Positions 12,601-24,200 of a stretch of DNA of 64,000 nucleotides are shown here, one piece after another. The notes under the pieces were generated by a model that ran no database searches, had not been told where the DNA came from, and saw nothing but the letters and a program-made list of their open reading frames with translations. Source of the stretch: Candidatus Angelobacter sp. Gp1-AA117. Its GTDB lineage: Bacteria; Acidobacteriota; Terriglobia; Terriglobales; Acidobacteriaceae. The DNA is taken from NCBI GenBank assembly GCA_003223515.1, contig QHVI01000014.1:62001-126000 (forward strand), read 5' to 3'. A program made the position numbers and the translations under genes. Every line of letters begins with the position of its first letter. Within the stretch, counting starts at the first letter, position 1.

Positions 12601-15600
12601 ACCATGCGCGTGGGCTCCTGCAGACCCTCCAGCGCTTCACGCCATACGACGCGCGAGACTTCCCGGTCCGTCAAGCGGAGCCATGCAAGATAATCACGAT
12701 AAGGTGTAACCCGCAGAAGCCCGCTGGTGTCTCCATTGCGCTCATATACAGTCAGCATTTCACGCATGAATACCGGTGAAGACCAGCCATCCATCAGGAT
12801 GTGGTGATAGGTAAGCGCAAACCTGTGCTGCTGGTGCCCCGTACGCACCAGCGTGAACCGGAACAGGGGCGGAAATGCCAGATTGAATCGCGACTTTTCA
12901 TCTTCATGCATCAACGCCGCGAGCTGTTGTTTCTGCTCCGCTTCACTGATGGCCGAAAGATCGATCCTGCGCCACGGAAGCGTAAATTCCGCTGGAATAA
13001 ACTGCGCGGGATGACTCACGCCCTCATGTTCAAAACCCGCGCGCAGATTGGCATGTCGCCGCAGCACTGTGCGAATCGCCGATTGCAGCGCCTCTTCATC
13101 CACATCGCCCTCCAGAGTCAGCACCAACTGGACGTTGTAGATATCAAGCGCGTTGGCCTCATATGTCGCATAGACGGAGTGGAACAGCAGTCCTTCCTGC
13201 ACGGTGGAGAGCGGCAAAATATCATCCAGTTTGCCGTGTTTGTTTTGCAGGCGATTGATCTCCATCTGGGAAAGCTGCACCAGCGGCACATCAGCAGGCG
13301 TAAGCCCGCGCGTTCCCCGCTGGTCTGCGCTGGCCACCAGCACTTCGAGCGCCTGGAACCACTCCCGTGCCAACTCCTGCACCGCATCTTGTTGCAGCAA
13401 CGCTGGAGCCCATGACCACGTGGCTTTCAACTCCGGACCGCTGGAGCGGTCAAGAGTAAGGGCATTCAGTTCGAGTCCATGCGCCAGGCCAAGATCAGGA
13501 TTGGCCCCTGCGCCCAGCACCACCGAAGCGCTCCAGTCGCTTTCCTCAGAAGTGGCAAAACGGCCAAGATAGTTGAAGAGAAGTTCCGGCTTTGGAAGAG
13601 CGGCCAGAGCGGGAGCAGTTTCCGGATTCAGATAGCGCAGCAGGCCATAACCCAATCCGTTGTCGGGCACAGCGCGCAGTTGCTCCCGGACAAGATTGAT
13701 CATCTGCGCAGGCGCATCGCCGCCGCGCCCTACCTCTTCCAGATTGACCGCATTCAATTCGAGGCGCACTGGAAACAGGGTGGTGAACCATCCCACGGTG
13801 CGCGATAGATCAACATCAGGAAAGATTTCTTCGCGGCCATGTTTTTCGAGATCAAGCAGCAGAACCTTGCCATGCTGCTGTCCACGGCGCTGCCGCCATT
13901 TGAGAACGGCGAGCGCCAGTGCCGCCACCAGCACCTCGTTGATTCTTGCCCCAAAAGCCGCAGGCACAGAGTTCAGCAGAGGCATGGTGATCCTGGCCGG
14001 AAGAGTCAAGGTGAGATGGCGGACGATAGCAACGGTATCGCGTTGCGGATCGAATGGCTTTTCAAAGAAGCTAGTTTCAGTACGCGCCAGAGTTGCTTTC
14101 CAGAATTCCAGTTCCGGAAACCGGTCAGGATTCCGCGCTTCAATGGCGAGCCGTTCAGCCCATTGCCGGAATGAAGTGCCGCAGGGCGCCAGCACCGGCG
14201 TCCGCGCAGCGGTGATCGCCTGCCATGCCGCTGCCAAGTCAGGCAGCAGAATTTGCCATGAGACAGCATCCACCGCCAGGTGGTGAATCATGAGCAGCAA
14301 TCGCCCTGCATGTTCTAGTCCATTGTCAAACCAGACTGCCTGCACTGCACTTCCGGTCTGGGGTGAGAGCCGCAGTTCTGCTGCGCGCGCCTCTTCCAGC
14401 ATCAGCGCATTCCGTGCCTCTTCATTCAAGCCTTCCACGCTGCAACGCCGGAAACAACCTTCTGCTCGCACCGACCCTGCTGGACCAATTTCTAATTTGC
14501 GGCCTGCATCTTCCAGCCACAGTCTCAGGCGCAGCGCATCATGATGATCAAGAACAGCCTGCAATGCAGCCGTCAGAGTAGCTTCATTCAGACCACCAGG
14601 AACCCGCAACAGCATTGACTGGCTGAACCTCTGAATAGAACCGCCTCGTTCCATGAGCCAGTGCATGATCGGAGTCAGCGGCAGGGCTCCTATACCTGTA
14701 TCGCGAGCCGTCAAAAGATGCTGGTTCAATGGCCGCGCCACCGCCGCCAGAGCCTCCATGGTCTGCTGCTGGAAAACATCGCGCGAGGTAATCACCAGCC
14801 CGGCGCGTCGCATGCGGCTCACTAACTGGATGGAGAGGATGCTGTCTCCCCCCAGGTTGAAAAAGTTGTCGCCCAGACCTATCTCAGGAATGCCCAGAAT
14901 CTCGATCAACAGCGCACCCAGAATCTTTTCTTCGTGTGTGCGTGGCGGCCTCCGCACCGGGGCGGCGCTGAAGTCGGGCGCGGGCAGCGCTTTGCGGTCC
15001 AGCTTTCCGCTGGAAGTTATAGGAAGAGCATCCAGCACCATCAATGCCGGGGGCACCATGTAATCAGGAAGGCTTTGCGCCAGCCGGTCGCGCAATGCTG
15101 CCGTATTGAGCTTTGTCTCGGGACTCGCCACCACGTATCCCGCCAGCCGCCTGTCTCCCGGACGGTCTTCGCGAACCACCACCACAGCAAGCGCCACGCC
15201 CTCACACCGTCTGAGCGCGGCTTCAATCTCTCCCAGTTCCACGCGATATCCGCGCAGCTTGATCTGCTGGTCCGTGCGTCCAAAGAATTCCAGCGTCCCA
15301 TCGGGCAGATAGCGCACAGTATCGCCGGTGCGATACATCCGTTCTCCGGCCGCGCTGCTGAATGGATTTGGCAGAAACCGCTCGGCGGTGAGGTCACTAC
15401 GATTCAGGTAACCACGCGCCAGCCCTTCACCCGCGAGATAAAGCTCACCTATGGCTCCCAGGGGCGCCGGCTTCATCCATTCATTCAGGATGTAGACCTG
15501 AGTGTTGGCGAGAGGACGCCCGATCGGCACGCTCCACCTCGTCGCATCGCGCTCCAGGAATGCCCACGTTGAATAGGTGGTGTCCTCAGTTGGCCCATAA

Positions 15601-17987
15601 AGGTTGAACACTCTGCGCACTTGAGTGCTTTCATAGAGGTCACGGACCAAATCTGCAGGTAAAGCCTCTCCTGCCAGGTTCACCACGTGCACCGAATCAG
15701 GCACGCTTCGGGTGCGCACCAACTCTCTCATGCTCGATGGAACGGTATTGATGAGCTTGACCTGGTCCCGGTTGGGCATTTCTCCTAAAGCTAAAGCGTT
15801 CTCGGCCACCAGCACCGCGCCGCCGCAACTTAGAGGCACGAAAATTTCAAAGATGGAGAGATCGAAACAGATCGAAGTTGAGGCGAGCACCCCGGCTAGT
15901 TCTTCCTGTGAGAATACGTCCTGCGCCCAATTCACCAATATTGCCGGGCTCCGATGGCGAATCATCGCGCCTTTGGGTTTGCCGGTAGAGCCTGAGGTGT
16001 AAATCACGTAAGCCAGATTGTCTGCCGTGACCTGTGAATATGGATTCTCCGTGCTCTCCCGGGCAATTTCATTCCACTGGCTGTCTATCTTTACAACTCT
16101 GCCGGTGAAAGACGGCAGTTGCTCCAGTAAATGCTCCTGCGCCAGCAGCACCTGTGCCTCGGAATCGTTCAGCATCAGCGCAACCCGCTCGGCAGGATAA
16201 TTGGGATCCAGAGGAACATAAGCTCCTCCAGCTTTCAGCACTGCCATCACGGCAACCACCATATCCAGGCCACGCGTAATGCAGATCGCTACCCGCACTT
16301 CGGGACCGATGCCCAGCTTGGTCAAATGATGGGCCAACTGGTTCGAGCGCTGGTTGAGTTCCTGATAACTCAATGACTGCTGGCCATAAATGATGGCCAG
16401 CGCTTCAGGGCTGCGCTGCGCCTGCAACTCAAAAAACTCGTGCAGGCAGTTGCCGGGAATCGCCGCGCCGGTCTGGTTCCACTGCACCAGAAGCTGTCGG
16501 CGCTCCTCTGTAGTGAGCAGGTTTAAATCAGAAAGATGCCTGTTCGGGTCAGCCACCACTTCTCTGAGCACCAGATCAAAGCGGTCCATCATGCGCTCGA
16601 TGCTGGAATGGAAGAACAGCTCCGGGATGTAATCGAAAAACACCGCCGCCAGAGTATCGATGTCATTGACGGCAAAATTCAGGTCCAGCCATGCCGAGCG
16701 GTAGTGGGCCTTCAACCGCTCCACTTTCAGGGGCACCCCTTGCAGATCAATCGCTCCAGAGTCATTTGCAAATGCGAATGAAGTTTCTACCAGCGGTGCG
16801 CGGCTGGGATCGCGGGCAATGTGCAGCTTGTTCAGTATGGTCTCAAACGGCACATCGGCATTGGCCATGGCCTCCAGCATGGTTGACCGGGTGCGCCGCA
16901 GCAGTTCGCTGAAAGACGGATTGCCGGAGAGATCGAGGCGTACCACAACCGTATTCAGGAAATAGCCGACCAGAAGCTGCGTTTCCTGGTGTTTTCTGTT
17001 GCTGATGGGGACGGCAATAGCAATATCGCTTTTTCCCGTCTGCTGCCAGAGAAGCACGGCATAAGCGGCGATAAATGCCGTGAACCGCGTCACATTGGCG
17101 GCGAAGCTAAGCTGCTTGAACGGTTCCCATACCGGATCAGGAATAAACCGGTAGACGCGCTCGCCCCTGAAGCTGCGAAACTGAGGACGTGGGAGGTCGG
17201 TCGGAAGATCCAGCAGCGCGACGTCGGCAAGCTGCTTCATCCAGTATTCCGTCTGCCGCTCAGAAGCGCCGGAGTTCATCCATTCATGCAGCCATAAGGC
17301 GAAGTCGCCATATTGGACCGGCGGCTCCGGCAAGGGCGAGGGCAATCCGCGCGAGAATGCCGCATAGATTGCGAAGATCTCTTTTTCCAGAAGACTGTAA
17401 GAGACAAAATCGGTGACCAGGTGATGAACAATAATGATGATTGCGTGCTCATCTTCGCTGGCGCGATACACCTTGCTCCGCAGCAGCGGCCCTTGAAGAA
17501 GATCAAACGGACGTGAAATCTCCGCATTCACCAGCGCCAGGATGTGTTCCTGTCGTTTCTCTTCCGGAACCTCCGAAATATCTTCCAGTTCCAGCGGAAG
17601 GCGCAGTTCAGGAAGGACTTCGGCTTGCGGTCGGCCTTCAACCTCCGGAAAATACGTGCGCAGGTTCTCATTGCGGCGGACCAGTTCATCCAGCGCCCTT
17701 TGCATGGCCGCGATATCTAAATGTCCGCGCAGCAGGAATGCATGAGAGTGATTGAAATAATAGGTTCCCGGATCAACCTGCTGCACCAGCCACATATGTT
17801 CCTGCTCGGGAGTGATCGGGTATTCAAGCCCGGGCCGTCTCCGCAAGCCAGGCTCCGCCTGTACCGCGGTTGCTCCGCTCTTCATCCGTTGCGCCAGCTT
17901 TTCCCGCTGGGCCGGAGTGAGCTTTGCGATTCGCGCCTTCAGCGCCTCGCTCAACAACTCCGTTTTGTTCTGGACATCGCTGCTCAT
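3687..17987 (-). CDS. Four-module NRPS, C-A-T-E/C-A-T/C-A-T/C-A-T
   Basis: About 4766 aa. The track starts at a TTG (17996); I prefer the ATG three codons later, giving MSSDVQNK. Module 1: C (HHLVTDF near 190), A (TSGSTG near 670, code DLFNNALTYK, Ala), T (LGGDSI near 1050), E ([10 protein letters not shown] near 1237, plus GLGYG and FNYLG motifs), so D-Ala. Module 2: C of the post-E type (HHILMDG near 1732), A (near 2204) with code IDPIISFSDK, which lacks Asp235 and resembles the beta-alanine code, T (near 2594). Module 3: C (HHIAGDG), A (near 3265, code DILQFGLIWK, Gly), T. Module 4: C (HHIVFDG), A (near 4319, code LDAVVSFADK, again beta-Ala-like), T (near 4709), no TE. Both beta-Ala-like domains have YGSSE where the other A domains have YGPTE or close variants. 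Its first C domain would accept the chain from the PKS gene 132 nt upstream. Confidence 0.95.
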   Translation of the reverse strand: MSSDVQNKTELLSEALKARIAKLTPAQREKLAQRMKSGATAVQAEPGLRRRPGLEYPITPEQEHMWLVQQVDPGTYYFNHSHAFLLRGHLDIAAMQRALDELVRRNENLRTYFPEVEGRPQAEVLPELRLPLELEDISEVPEEKRQEHILALVNAEISRPFDLLQGPLLRSKVYRASEDEHAIIIIVHHLVTDFVSYSLLEKEIFAIYAAFSRGLPSPLPEPPVQYGDFALWLHEWMNSGASERQTEYWMKQLADVALLDLPTDLPRPQFRSFRGERVYRFIPDPVWEPFKQLSFAANVTRFTAFIAAYAVLLWQQTGKSDIAIAVPISNRKHQETQLLVGYFLNTVVVRLDLSGNPSFSELLRRTRSTMLEAMANADVPFETILNKLHIARDPSRAPLVETSFAFANDSGAIDLQGVPLKVERLKAHYRSAWLDLNFAVNDIDTLAAVFFDYIPELFFHSSIERMMDRFDLVLREVVADPNRHLSDLNLLTTEERRQLLVQWNQTGAAIPGNCLHEFFELQAQRSPEALAIIYGQQSLSYQELNQRSNQLAHHLTKLGIGPEVRVAICITRGLDMVVAVMAVLKAGGAYVPLDPNYPAERVALMLNDSEAQVLLAQEHLLEQLPSFTGRVVKIDSQWNEIARESTENPYSQVTADNLAYVIYTSGSTGKPKGAMIRHRSPAILVNWAQDVFSQEELAGVLASTSICFDLSIFEIFVPLSCGGAVLVAENALALGEMPNRDQVKLINTVPSSMRELVRTRSVPDSVHVVNLAGEALPADLVRDLYESTQVRRVFNLYGPTEDTTYSTWAFLERDATRWSVPIGRPLANTQVYILNEWMKPAPLGAIGELYLAGEGLARGYLNRSDLTAERFLPNPFSSAAGERMYRTGDTVRYLPDGTLEFFGRTDQQIKLRGYRVELGEIEAALRRCEGVALAVVVVREDRPGDRRLAGYVVASPETKLNTAALRDRLAQSLPDYMVPPALMVLDALPITSSGKLDRKALPAPDFSAAPVRRPPRTHEEKILGALLIEILGIPEIGLGDNFFNLGGDSILSIQLVSRMRRAGLVITSRDVFQQQTMEALAAVARPLNQHLLTARDTGIGALPLTPIMHWLMERGGSIQRFSQSMLLRVPGGLNEATLTAALQAVLDHHDALRLRLWLEDAGRKLEIGPAGSVRAEGCFRRCSVEGLNEEARNALMLEEARAAELRLSPQTGSAVQAVWFDNGLEHAGRLLLMIHHLAVDAVSWQILLPDLAAAWQAITAARTPVLAPCGTSFRQWAERLAIEARNPDRFPELEFWKATLARTETSFFEKPFDPQRDTVAIVRHLTLTLPARITMPLLNSVPAAFGARINEVLVAALALAVLKWRQRRGQQHGKVLLLDLEKHGREEIFPDVDLSRTVGWFTTLFPVRLELNAVNLEEVGRGGDAPAQMINLVREQLRAVPDNGLGYGLLRYLNPETAPALAALPKPELLFNYLGRFATSEESDWSASVVLGAGANPDLGLAHGLELNALTLDRSSGPELKATWSWAPALLQQDAVQELAREWFQALEVLVASADQRGTRGLTPADVPLVQLSQMEINRLQNKHGKLDDILPLSTVQEGLLFHSVYATYEANALDIYNVQLVLTLEGDVDEEALQSAIRTVLRRHANLRAGFEHEGVSHPAQFIPAEFTLPWRRIDLSAISEAEQKQQLAALMHEDEKSRFNLAFPPLFRFTLVRTGHQQHRFALTYHHILMDGWSSPVFMREMLTVYERNGDTSGLLRVTPYRDYLAWLRLTDREVSRVVWREALEGLQEPTRMVAAVPGHAKDIPQEVRFDLADDLSHALISLVRKHNLTLNTLVQGTWAILLGRLTNQEDVVFGGTVSGRPPEIPGIETMVGLFINTVPIRVQLRPGDVLLDVLTRLQDQQSRLRAHEYLSLAEIQRVAGLGELFDTLVVFENYPLDRREFAQPIARMRISHAEGCDFTHYPLTLKIHHVKNVHIFFEYRIDLLDGATVQTLGKRLIRLLEQAAADARTPLHRFEILDHGERQTLLEDFNRKDYSTHEGMLPQLFEQPVERTPNAVALVCGEESVTYAGLNARANALARMLIGLSVGPESVVGICMDRSIPMVVAMLAVVKAGGAYLPLDPEYPQARIGYMVEDAAPRVVLSSRRLRERLPQQIRVIALDESETQATLEKQPSHNLTDAERVASLRPLHPAYVIYTSGSTGKPKGVMGTHQALIDRLHWGWRALPFAPGEVCCQKTSICFIDSVPEIFGPLLRGHLLVIFPEDLAKDSTRLVNALERYKVGRIILVPFLLRHIIHTEPELSRLLAGVHTVINSGEALPSDLAVLFAKAMPHARLVNFYGSSEVASDASWAEIDTQKVSEPMPVGKPVDYAQVYILDRNLALTPMGAVGEVYVAGAGLARGYFKRPALTAERFVANPFGAPGSRMYRIGDLGRWRNDGTLEYMGRADQQVKIRGQRVEVGEIEAALKEIAGVKQAVVAAHELGAGGRQLVAYLVPADEALPSPSDLRCKMAERVPEYMVPSIFVSLQELPLTPNGKVNRRALPAPDHQGEAYLSAQTPEEEVLCNIFAEVLSVGRVGRNDNFFVLGGHSLIVMSVISRVREMLKVELDVRALFEAPTPAQLAARLRRSGQARAPLTRMVRPERVPLSYAQERLWFLYRLEGPSATYNISMALRFQGELNVAAMEAAWADVIERHESLRTIFPEQDGTPFQKILTAEEAPSLLPVEEVAESELKQRVARAAALAIDLTREVPLRVWLFRLSAQDHVLLMVLHHIAGDGWSLGPLARDLSQAYLARSRDAAPRFTGLPVQYADYSLWQREVLGEPGEPESLQGKQLSFWRVVLAGLPEEISLPADRSRPAMPSYRGGVVPVTMEAALHRHLLELARAHGASLFMVLQAGLAALLARMGAGEDIPIGTAVAGRGERSVEEMVGLFVNTLVLRTNVAGDPTFAELVKRARSFDLEAYGNQDLPFERLVEDLQPVRSLARQPLFQVMLVLQNAPAPELSLPGLHIKLEPLEGSVAKFDLTLTLLEQVDAQGEVRGLLGGLEYNADIFERSTAETIATRLVRLLQHAVSMPEAPLHQLGILDAAERRWLLEGVQPALQPVPKELLPELFERQAEISAGRAAVIFDGESLTYSELNRCANRLAHYLIQTGVAPGSLVGLYMERSPEMVAALLAVLKAGGAYLPIDIEHPAARIADMLSDAKPVIVLSTAALAGQVAGISTVALDGSEFQQKLQRYSTENPKLSLAASHPAYVIYTSGSTGKPKGVMVEHGALQAFLHAMNGHGIFVPGNRHVAITTIGFDISILELFLPLCHGATVVLAANADVRDAGRLAALIRSSNASSMQATPTHWDLLLQADASCVTALRVFCGGEALSRELAARLLKAGAREIYNLYGPTEATIWASSHAVRESDIAQDAGTIVSIGTPLVNYRMLVLDASLEPVPAGVAGELYIGGPALARGYWQRPELTAERFVADPHGNAAGARVYRTGDLVRRHPDGSLEFLGRVDQQVKIKGFRIELGEIEAALKDGKGVRNAVVIARNGQLVAYVLPDGATPDVGALRQVLQERLPLYMVPAAFVFLSELPLLPSGKLDRKRLPSPKPLAEGYRAPRTPQEEILCEIFAQVLGLERLGVDDSFFALGGHSLMATRLISRISATLGVDVHLRTLFETPTVAGLAPRLSPSKRTRVPLVRYPRPERLPLSYAQQRLWFIDQLEESSSAYNISEVWRLRGRLNREAMECAVNAIVQRHESLRTCFAAGDDGPVQIIAPTLPVSLPLEDLSGLNDAEKRSAALAAANHEREHPFDLSQGPMLRMKLLKLGEEDHILLRTAHHIVFDGWSQGVFNREFSALYEAFRQGQENPLPPLPVQYADFTLWQREWLNKETLEQELDYWKQHLEGAPQFLELPQDRPRPPSQTFSGDMCAFSVPAAQLATLKELAHSRQATLYMVLWSAFTVLLERYTGQPDVVVGSPIANRQEAQLEQLIGIFINSLVMRVRLRDDQTFNELLSAVRSTALDAYLHQDLPFEYLVDALSPRRNLNVPPIYQVMFALQNAPGGQQQLKDVKIEPLGGEGLRVRFDLEVHASENEGKIDFFWVYNRDLFDRWRIEQMVRHYARLLELVAASPETQIAKLPMLSDMEWAQLLEEWNQTHGEFPQDKCLHELFEAQAQQTPGNRALVDGERRISYAELNSRANALAHHLISLGVGLESVVGICLRRSAEMVISVLAVLKAGAAYLPMDPEYPQERLAYMLEDSGAKVVLSTPGPGSNLLSGVELLALDSPEMIALMDRGSMQNPGNIERRALLLPQHPAYVIYTSGSTGKPKGVIGTHMAMLNRLAWMWRTFPYAEHEVLCQKTSLSFLDSAAEIFGPLSKGLPLVLISSDDVKDMSRLVAALEAHKISRLVLVPSLLRQIGTSDLELSTRLSHLKMVVTSGEALSADLADQSVKAMPQARLLNFYGSSELAADSTWSDVSAKLPGEPVQIGRPIANTQVYILNRMLEPVPTGAAGELYIAGAGLGRGYLNRPAITAERFVASPFGTAGVRMYRTGDLARWSANGLLEYMGRADQQVKVRGYRMELGEVESALRDCRNISQAVVAVRQQGDSGGQLVGYVVAADGSTPDLTSVRRELSMRLPEHMVPNIFVVLESLPLLPSGKIDRKRLPDPKPVARVRREPQTEQEKLLCELFAEVLGVKQIGLDDNFFVMGGHSLMATSLVSRIWSRMQIRIPVRVIFEAPTVVQLAAHSAFEKPLTAPAAKYANPSAIQRK

Positions 17988-18119
17988 GTAATCCAATACA
18001 TATCAACTACTTTTGTTACTTTTGTTACTTTTGCGTCCTCTGCGTCCTCTGCGGTTAAAGGTTTTGGTTCTGGCTTCGCGACGCTGCGGTAAAGGGTTTT
18101 GGTTGTGGCGCTATCCTCT
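17988..18119. repeat. Intergenic gap with tandem short repeats
   Basis: The 132-nt gap between the PKS stop and the downstream NRPS start is built of short direct repeats on the plus strand: TTTTGTTAC twice, TCCTCTGCG twice, and two copies of a longer unit containing GGTTTTGGTT. The phrase TTTGCGTCC...TGCGGTTAA recurs in the gap at 55183-55248. It reads like an interspersed intergenic repeat, not a gene or a clear terminator. The PKS and NRPS genes share orientation, so transcription probably continues through it. Confidence 0.6.
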
Positions 18120-21100
18120 TCATGAAATCCCGGTCTCGTTCATGCCTTCAATCATGGTGACCAGTGCATCCTCGATGACCAGCGCCAACTCGGCTGGGGT
18201 GGATGCTGTCATCAGCGCCTGTATTGGAAATTCGATCTGGAACGCCGCGCGCAACTCCGCTGCTACGCGGATTGCCAGCAAAGAGTTACCACCCAGGCGC
18301 AGAAAATTATCGTGAATGCCAATGGGACTGGTGCCCAACAGGGTTTCCCAGATGCTTACAATCTTTTGTTCCATCTCATTGGTAGGCGCAGCATACGCTA
18401 CACCCATATCAGGGCGAGAATACAGGCTGGTTTCATCCACTGCTCCAGCCGCCCCAACCTCTGCGGCTGCACTCACGGCCAGTGCACGAACAACTTCTTC
18501 CTCTTCCTCTTCCTGCGCCTGTTGCTGCATGACTGGCATGCGTGTCTCCAGCCAGTACCTTTTTCGTTCAAACGGATACGTGGGCAGTGGCACGCGGCCT
18601 CGCCGTTCCTGCGCATGAACGGCAACCCAATCCGGCTCCATGCCGCTCATCCATAACTGCCCCAGGCTCTGCAAGATGAATGGGCGATCAGGCTTGTGAT
18701 CCGGCTCATGCGGCAATGACGGCACGATGAGGCGCTCACGGGCGTCCATGCCGCCCAGATACTGCTCCGCAAGTGAACTCAGCATCTGCCCCGGCCCCAC
18801 TTCAAGCAATACCGGAAGAGATCTGGAGCAGAGTTCGCGCAGGCCTTCAGCAAAGCGTACCGGCTGGCACAGATGCTGTGCCCAATAAGCAGGATCCGTG
18901 GCCTGCTCTGGTATCATCCACGTGCCGGTCACATTGGAGATATAAGGTATCTGTGGAGGCTGAAGCTGCATCGAGCGTGCCTGCTCCGTAAGCGCCGCAG
19001 CTACAGGCTCCATCAACGGCGAGTGGAATGCGTGCGCTGTCTTCAGGCGACGGCAGGCGACTTCGCCTTTTTCGACGATGCTGCGCTCCAGTGCCGCAAT
19101 CGCCTCTGCGGGACCGGCAACTACACAGAGTGATGGACCATTGCTTCCTGCTATCGTGATCTCTGCCGGCAACAAAACGCGTGCAGCCTCTTCACCGGCA
19201 GCGATGGCCAGCATGCCGCCCGCAGGCAGTGCTTCAATCCTTCGCGCACGACCAGCCAGCAGGCGCAAACTGTCTTCAATGGAAATCACACCTGCCAGCG
19301 TCGCCGCTACATATTCGCCGATGCTGTAGCCCATCATGGATTCCGGCACAATGCCCCAGCTCATCCACAACCTGGCCAGCGCATACTCCACCACAAATAA
19401 TGCCGGTTGCGCCCAAACCGTGCGCTGCAGTGGGTTTTCCCCGGAACCGTTTTCACGGGCAGACAACACCATCTTGCGGAAATCCAGCCGCTGGTTCGCT
19501 GCTGCACCGTCCTGCTCTCTCACCGGCTTGATCGGATACATCACCCTGCGCAGATCGAAATCCAGAAGCGGGCGGAGGACTTCACAGCAGAAATCCACCT
19601 GTTTCCTGAACTCCGGCTCGTTCTCGTACAGCCCGCGCCCCATATCCACATAGTGATTGCCCAGTCCCGGCAGCAGGAATGAAACTGCGCGGGGGCTGAA
19701 AGAAGACGAGGCCGGTCTGCTGACCAATGGTTCACGCGACTGAAGCAGCTCTACTGCGTGGCGGGCATCGCGGCAGACAACCGCGCGGCGATGCTCGAAG
19801 GCCTTGCGCCCTGATTGCAGAGTAAAGGCAACGTCGGCAAAATTCTGTTCAGGATTGTCGCGCACATGCTGCGCCAATCGTTCAGTCGCTTTCTCCAATG
19901 CTGCTGGAGTGCGCGCAGAAAGCGCCAGCAACTGCCAGGGTTTGGCCGGATCATGAGCGACCGCCGCAGGCGCCTGCTCCACAATCAAGTGTACGTTGGT
20001 TCCACCCACGCCGAAGGAGCTCACCCCGGCGCGGCGCGGCCGGTTGCGCAACGGCCACGGAGAAAGCACATTGTTCACACGAAAAGGTCCGCGCTCGAAA
20101 GGAATTTGGGGATTGGGAACATCGAAGTGCAGAGATGGCGGTATCTGGCCATGTTGTATGGCCAGCACTGTCTTGAGCAATCCTGCGATCCCGGCTGCCG
20201 GCCCCAGGTGGCCGATGTTCGATTTCACTGATCCAATAGCAATACTGCTGCGCTCCAAGCCGCTTTGCGCATATACCTGGTTCAGAGCAGAAACCTCGAT
20301 CGGATCTCCTACTTTGGTGCCGCTGCCATGCGCTTCGATGTAGGCAATGCTCTGCTTTTCCACCTCGGCAACAGCCAGCGCCATCGAGATTGCTTCAGCC
20401 TGTCCTTGGACCGCCGGGGCCGTGTACCCGACTTTGCGGCGGCCATCATTATTCACTGCCGATCCTCTGATCACAGCCTGGATCGTGTCTCCGCCTTTGA
20501 GCGCATCTTCCAGCCTCTTGAGCACAACCACACCCACACCTTCGCCTGCCATGGAGCCATTCGAACGGGCGTCAAAGCTGCGGCAGTGTCCATCAGAAGA
20601 AAAAATGCTGCCCTGCTCGTAAAAATATCCGGAGCGCTGCGGCACACTGATCGACACGCCGCCCGCCAGCGCCATATCGCATTCAAACGTAATCAAGGCG
20701 CGGGAGGCGAGATGCACGGCTGCCAGCGCCGTAGAGCAGGCGGTCTGGATATTGAAACTCGGTCCGTGCAGGTTCAGTTTGTACGAAACCCAGGTGGAGA
20801 GATAGTCCTTGTCGGAACCAAGAAGCGCGCGAAAAGAATCGAAATTTTTCGCGCCTGCGCTCGCAGCCAATACGCTCAGCATGTAAGAACTGAATGACAT
20901 GCCTGCATAAACGCCGATAAGCCCGGAGAAGTTATCCGGATTGTAAGCGGCGTTTTCCAGCGCCTCCCATGCGCACTCCATGAACACTCGAATTTGCGGA
21001 TCGGTGAGTTCGGCTTCTCGCGGTGAAAAGTCAAAGAAAGAAGCGTCAAACAGGTCGGCGCCTTCAAGAACGGCTTTGGCCTTCACGTAATTCGGGTTGC

Positions 21101-21269
21101 GCCGCACCGCCTCAGGAATTCCCGCAGCCTGCAACTCCGCATCTGAAAAGAACGACACTGCCTCCACGCCTTCCTGGAGGTTGCGCCAGAACTGATTCAG
21201 ATCGGGCGCCTGCGGAAAACGTCCCGTCATTCCGACAATGGCAATTCCGTCTACGAGTTCTTTGCTCAT
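18120..21269 (-). CDS. Type I PKS module, KS-AT-ACP, malonyl-type AT
   Basis: 1049 aa. The KS spans about residues 1-430, with its active-site Cys in QTACSTAL (near 178) and the two His motifs as EAHGSGTKVGDP and SNIGHLGPAAG. The AT (about 530-850) has GYSIGEY at the nucleophile (near 648) and HAFH (near 745), the signature of malonyl-CoA selection. An ACP with LGGNSL follows (near 993). There is no KR, DH, ER or MT, so one unreduced malonate unit would be added, leaving a beta-keto group unless modified in trans. The ATG overlaps the stop of the upstream NRPS by four bases (ATGA), implying translational coupling and direct chain transfer from its terminal Ala module. The expected intermediate is a 4-amino-3-oxo acid. 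KS variants worth noting are ACSTA and AHGSG in place of the usual ACSSS and AHGTG. Confidence 0.95.
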   Translation of the reverse strand: MSKELVDGIAIVGMTGRFPQAPDLNQFWRNLQEGVEAVSFFSDAELQAAGIPEAVRRNPNYVKAKAVLEGADLFDASFFDFSPREAELTDPQIRVFMECAWEALENAAYNPDNFSGLIGVYAGMSFSSYMLSVLAASAGAKNFDSFRALLGSDKDYLSTWVSYKLNLHGPSFNIQTACSTALAAVHLASRALITFECDMALAGGVSISVPQRSGYFYEQGSIFSSDGHCRSFDARSNGSMAGEGVGVVVLKRLEDALKGGDTIQAVIRGSAVNNDGRRKVGYTAPAVQGQAEAISMALAVAEVEKQSIAYIEAHGSGTKVGDPIEVSALNQVYAQSGLERSSIAIGSVKSNIGHLGPAAGIAGLLKTVLAIQHGQIPPSLHFDVPNPQIPFERGPFRVNNVLSPWPLRNRPRRAGVSSFGVGGTNVHLIVEQAPAAVAHDPAKPWQLLALSARTPAALEKATERLAQHVRDNPEQNFADVAFTLQSGRKAFEHRRAVVCRDARHAVELLQSREPLVSRPASSSFSPRAVSFLLPGLGNHYVDMGRGLYENEPEFRKQVDFCCEVLRPLLDFDLRRVMYPIKPVREQDGAAANQRLDFRKMVLSARENGSGENPLQRTVWAQPALFVVEYALARLWMSWGIVPESMMGYSIGEYVAATLAGVISIEDSLRLLAGRARRIEALPAGGMLAIAAGEEAARVLLPAEITIAGSNGPSLCVVAGPAEAIAALERSIVEKGEVACRRLKTAHAFHSPLMEPVAAALTEQARSMQLQPPQIPYISNVTGTWMIPEQATDPAYWAQHLCQPVRFAEGLRELCSRSLPVLLEVGPGQMLSSLAEQYLGGMDARERLIVPSLPHEPDHKPDRPFILQSLGQLWMSGMEPDWVAVHAQERRGRVPLPTYPFERKRYWLETRMPVMQQQAQEEEEEEVVRALAVSAAAEVGAAGAVDETSLYSRPDMGVAYAAPTNEMEQKIVSIWETLLGTSPIGIHDNFLRLGGNSLLAIRVAAELRAAFQIEFPIQALMTASTPAELALVIEDALVTMIEGMNETGIS

Positions 21270-24200
21270 ATGCCGCGCGCCCTTCTTAACTTTTCAACGG
21301 CTTGCTTCTGTTGTGCTGCGCGTTGTGTTTCTCCGCGCGACTCTTCCGCGGAAAGGTGCTGGCCTTCCAGAAAACGTGCAAGCGAAGCTATGGTTGGAAA
21401 CTGGAATAAATATACCAGTTCAATCTCCTCTCCCAATGCGGTATATAACTTGGCCTGCAAAAGCTTGGCCAGGATGGAATGCCCGCCGATATCAAAAAAG
21501 TTGTCGTGTACACTGACATTTTCTATCTCCAGCACTTCCTTCCATGCTTGAGCAATGGTCTGCTCCAGCTTGGTGTGTGGAGGTTCGTGCTTGCGCTTTT
21601 CTGTCTGCGCATCCGGGGCAGGTAAAGCTTTTCTGTCCAGCTTGCCATTTGCTGTCTGTGGGAATGCTGCCAGCAGTACCATAGCTGTGGGCACCATGAA
21701 GTCCGGCAATGTTTGCTGCAGGTAATGGCGCACAGTATTTACATCAACTGTCTGGCCGGATGCAGGAACAATGTAGGCCACCAGGCGCTTGTCTCCCGGC
21801 CGGTCCTCGCGCACCATCACCGCAGCTTCACTTACTCCCGGATACTGCGCCAGAGCATTCTCAATTTCACCCAGTTCTATGCGGAAGCCCCGCAGCTTCA
21901 CCTGATGATCGGCGCGCCCCAGAAACTCCAACTTTCCATCACGCAAGTGGCGCACCAGGTCCCCCGTACGGTACATGCGTTCTCCCGCCGGTGTGCTGAA
22001 TGGGTTGGGAAGGAACCGCTCCGCCGTAAGTTCAGGACGGTTCAAATACCCGCGGGCCAGGCCGCCGCCCGCAAGATGCAGCTCGCCAACCACGCCCACC
22101 GGGACTGGCTTCATCCATTCATCCAGCACGTAGGCCTGGGTATTGGCGACTAGACTGCCGATAGGGACCATGTGTCTCGTCGTGTCCTGTCGCAGCAACG
22201 CGAATGTTGAGTAGGTCGTGTCTTCCGAAGGCCCATAAAGGTTGAACACTTTTTGCGCTCGTGTTGTCTCATAAATCTGGTGCACCAGTTCTGCGGGCAG
22301 GACCTCCCCGGCCAGGTTAATGGTTCGTACTGATGGCGGTACCGAATGCGTTCGCACCAGTTCTCTCATGGCCGAAGGAACTGTATTAATCAACGTGATC
22401 TGGGCTGCTCCTGTCTTCTCTCCCAGGTGCAGGACGTTATCCACAAAACAGACAGAACCGCCACAGCTAAGCGGTACAAAAATCTCGAAAATGGAGAGAT
22501 CAAAACAGATAGACGTAGATGCAAGCACACAGCCTAGATCTTCCGGCAAGAAAACTTGCGTTGCCCACTCCATCAGGATTGCGGCGCTGCTATGGCGAAT
22601 TGCAACGCCCTTCGGCGTCCCCGTGGAACCCGAAGTATAGATCACGTACGCAGGATTCTCAGGCATCACTGATGTGCGCAGATTCTCAGGATGCTCGCGG
22701 CTGATCTCTTCTGCGCTGTCCAGGAGCACCATCCTGCCTTGATAGAAGGCCAGCTTGGGCTCCAACGTCTTTTGCGTTACCAGCAACGGCGCTGCTGAAT
22801 CCTTCAGCATGAACTCCACGCGTTCTGCTGGATAACCAGGATCAAGCGCCACGTATGCCGCCCCGCTCTTCAGAATGCCGAGCAGGCCCACAAGCATGTC
22901 CAGATTGCGCGTTATGCAGATTCCTACCCGTAGTTCCGGACCGGCTCCCAGCTTTTGCAGATAATGAGCTAACTGGTTGGCCTGCTCATTCAAGGCTCGA
23001 TAAGAGATTGTCTCCTTTCCGCAGATTGCAGCCATTGCATCCGGGGTCTTTTCCACCTGGCGTTCAAAAGACGCGTGCAGCGTTCCTTGCGTAATCTCAA
23101 GCTCCGTCTGGTTCCACTCCAACAGGAGTTGCCGCCGCTCTTCATCGTTGAGGAAATCGATTTGCCATAGAGGACATCCGCCCTGTTCGCTGACCAGTTG
23201 CAGCAACCGTTCATAATGGCCGGCCATCTGCTCAATTCGCCAGGGCTCAAACAGATCGGAGTTATAGACCCAGTGAAACTCCAACCCTTCGCCGGATTCC
23301 CGCGCATGCAACTCCACATCCAGGCGGACTCGCATCTCTTTTGACTCAATCGGTTCTATCTCAAGTCCTTTGATCCGTTGCGCCGTCATGGGTGCGTTTT
23401 GCAGTGCAAACATCACCTGAAAAATGGGCGGGGTATTCAAACTGCGCCGTGTCGCCAGCTCTTCTACCAGCCGTTCAAATGGGAGGTCCTGATGCTGGTA
23501 GGCCGCCAGCGCCACCTCTCTCACTCGCGCCAGCAGTTGCGGGAACGTTTGTTCTTCTTCGACAGGAACACGCATGACCAGCGAGTTCACGAAGAATCCG
23601 ATCAGCTTCTCCAGTTGCGCCTCCTGCCGGTTGGCAATCGGCGAGCCTATGACAATATCTTTCTGCCCGCTATACCGTTCCAGCAGCACCGCCAGCGCTG
23701 AAAGCAGCGCCATATATAAGGTTGCATTGCCGGAGTGCGCCAGCCGCTTCAAAGCTGTTGCCTGCGTACTCGTTAACGCGTGGCTGTGAACCCCGGCCGC
23801 AAATGTCTGCCGTGCCTGCCTCGGACGATCCTGAGGCAGCACAAGCTGTTCAGGAATGCCGGCCAGTTGCCGCTTCCAGTACTCCAGTTCACGCGCCATC
23901 TCTGCCTGATCGAGCCATGCTCTCTGCCATAGGGCAAAGTCCGGATACTGCACCGGCAAAGGCTCAAGCAGCTTCTGCCCATTCTGCGCGCCCGGCTGAA
24001 ATGCTTCATAGAACGCGATGAATTCCTGGTTGAAAATACCCAGCGACCAGCCATCGGCAATGATGTGATGGAATGTGAGCAGCAGGACGTGCTCTTCTTC
24101 GCCCAGCTTCAGCAGTTTCACCCGCAGCAGCGGCCCTTGGGCAAGATCAAACGCTTCTTCCCTCTCGCGCCGCAATGCCGCTTCAATCCTCTGCTGGCGA

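Noticed and set aside
18120-21269. Possible ketoreductase or methyltransferase in the PKS
   Set aside because: The AT is followed directly by a short linker and the ACP; there is no room and no NADPH- or SAM-binding motif.
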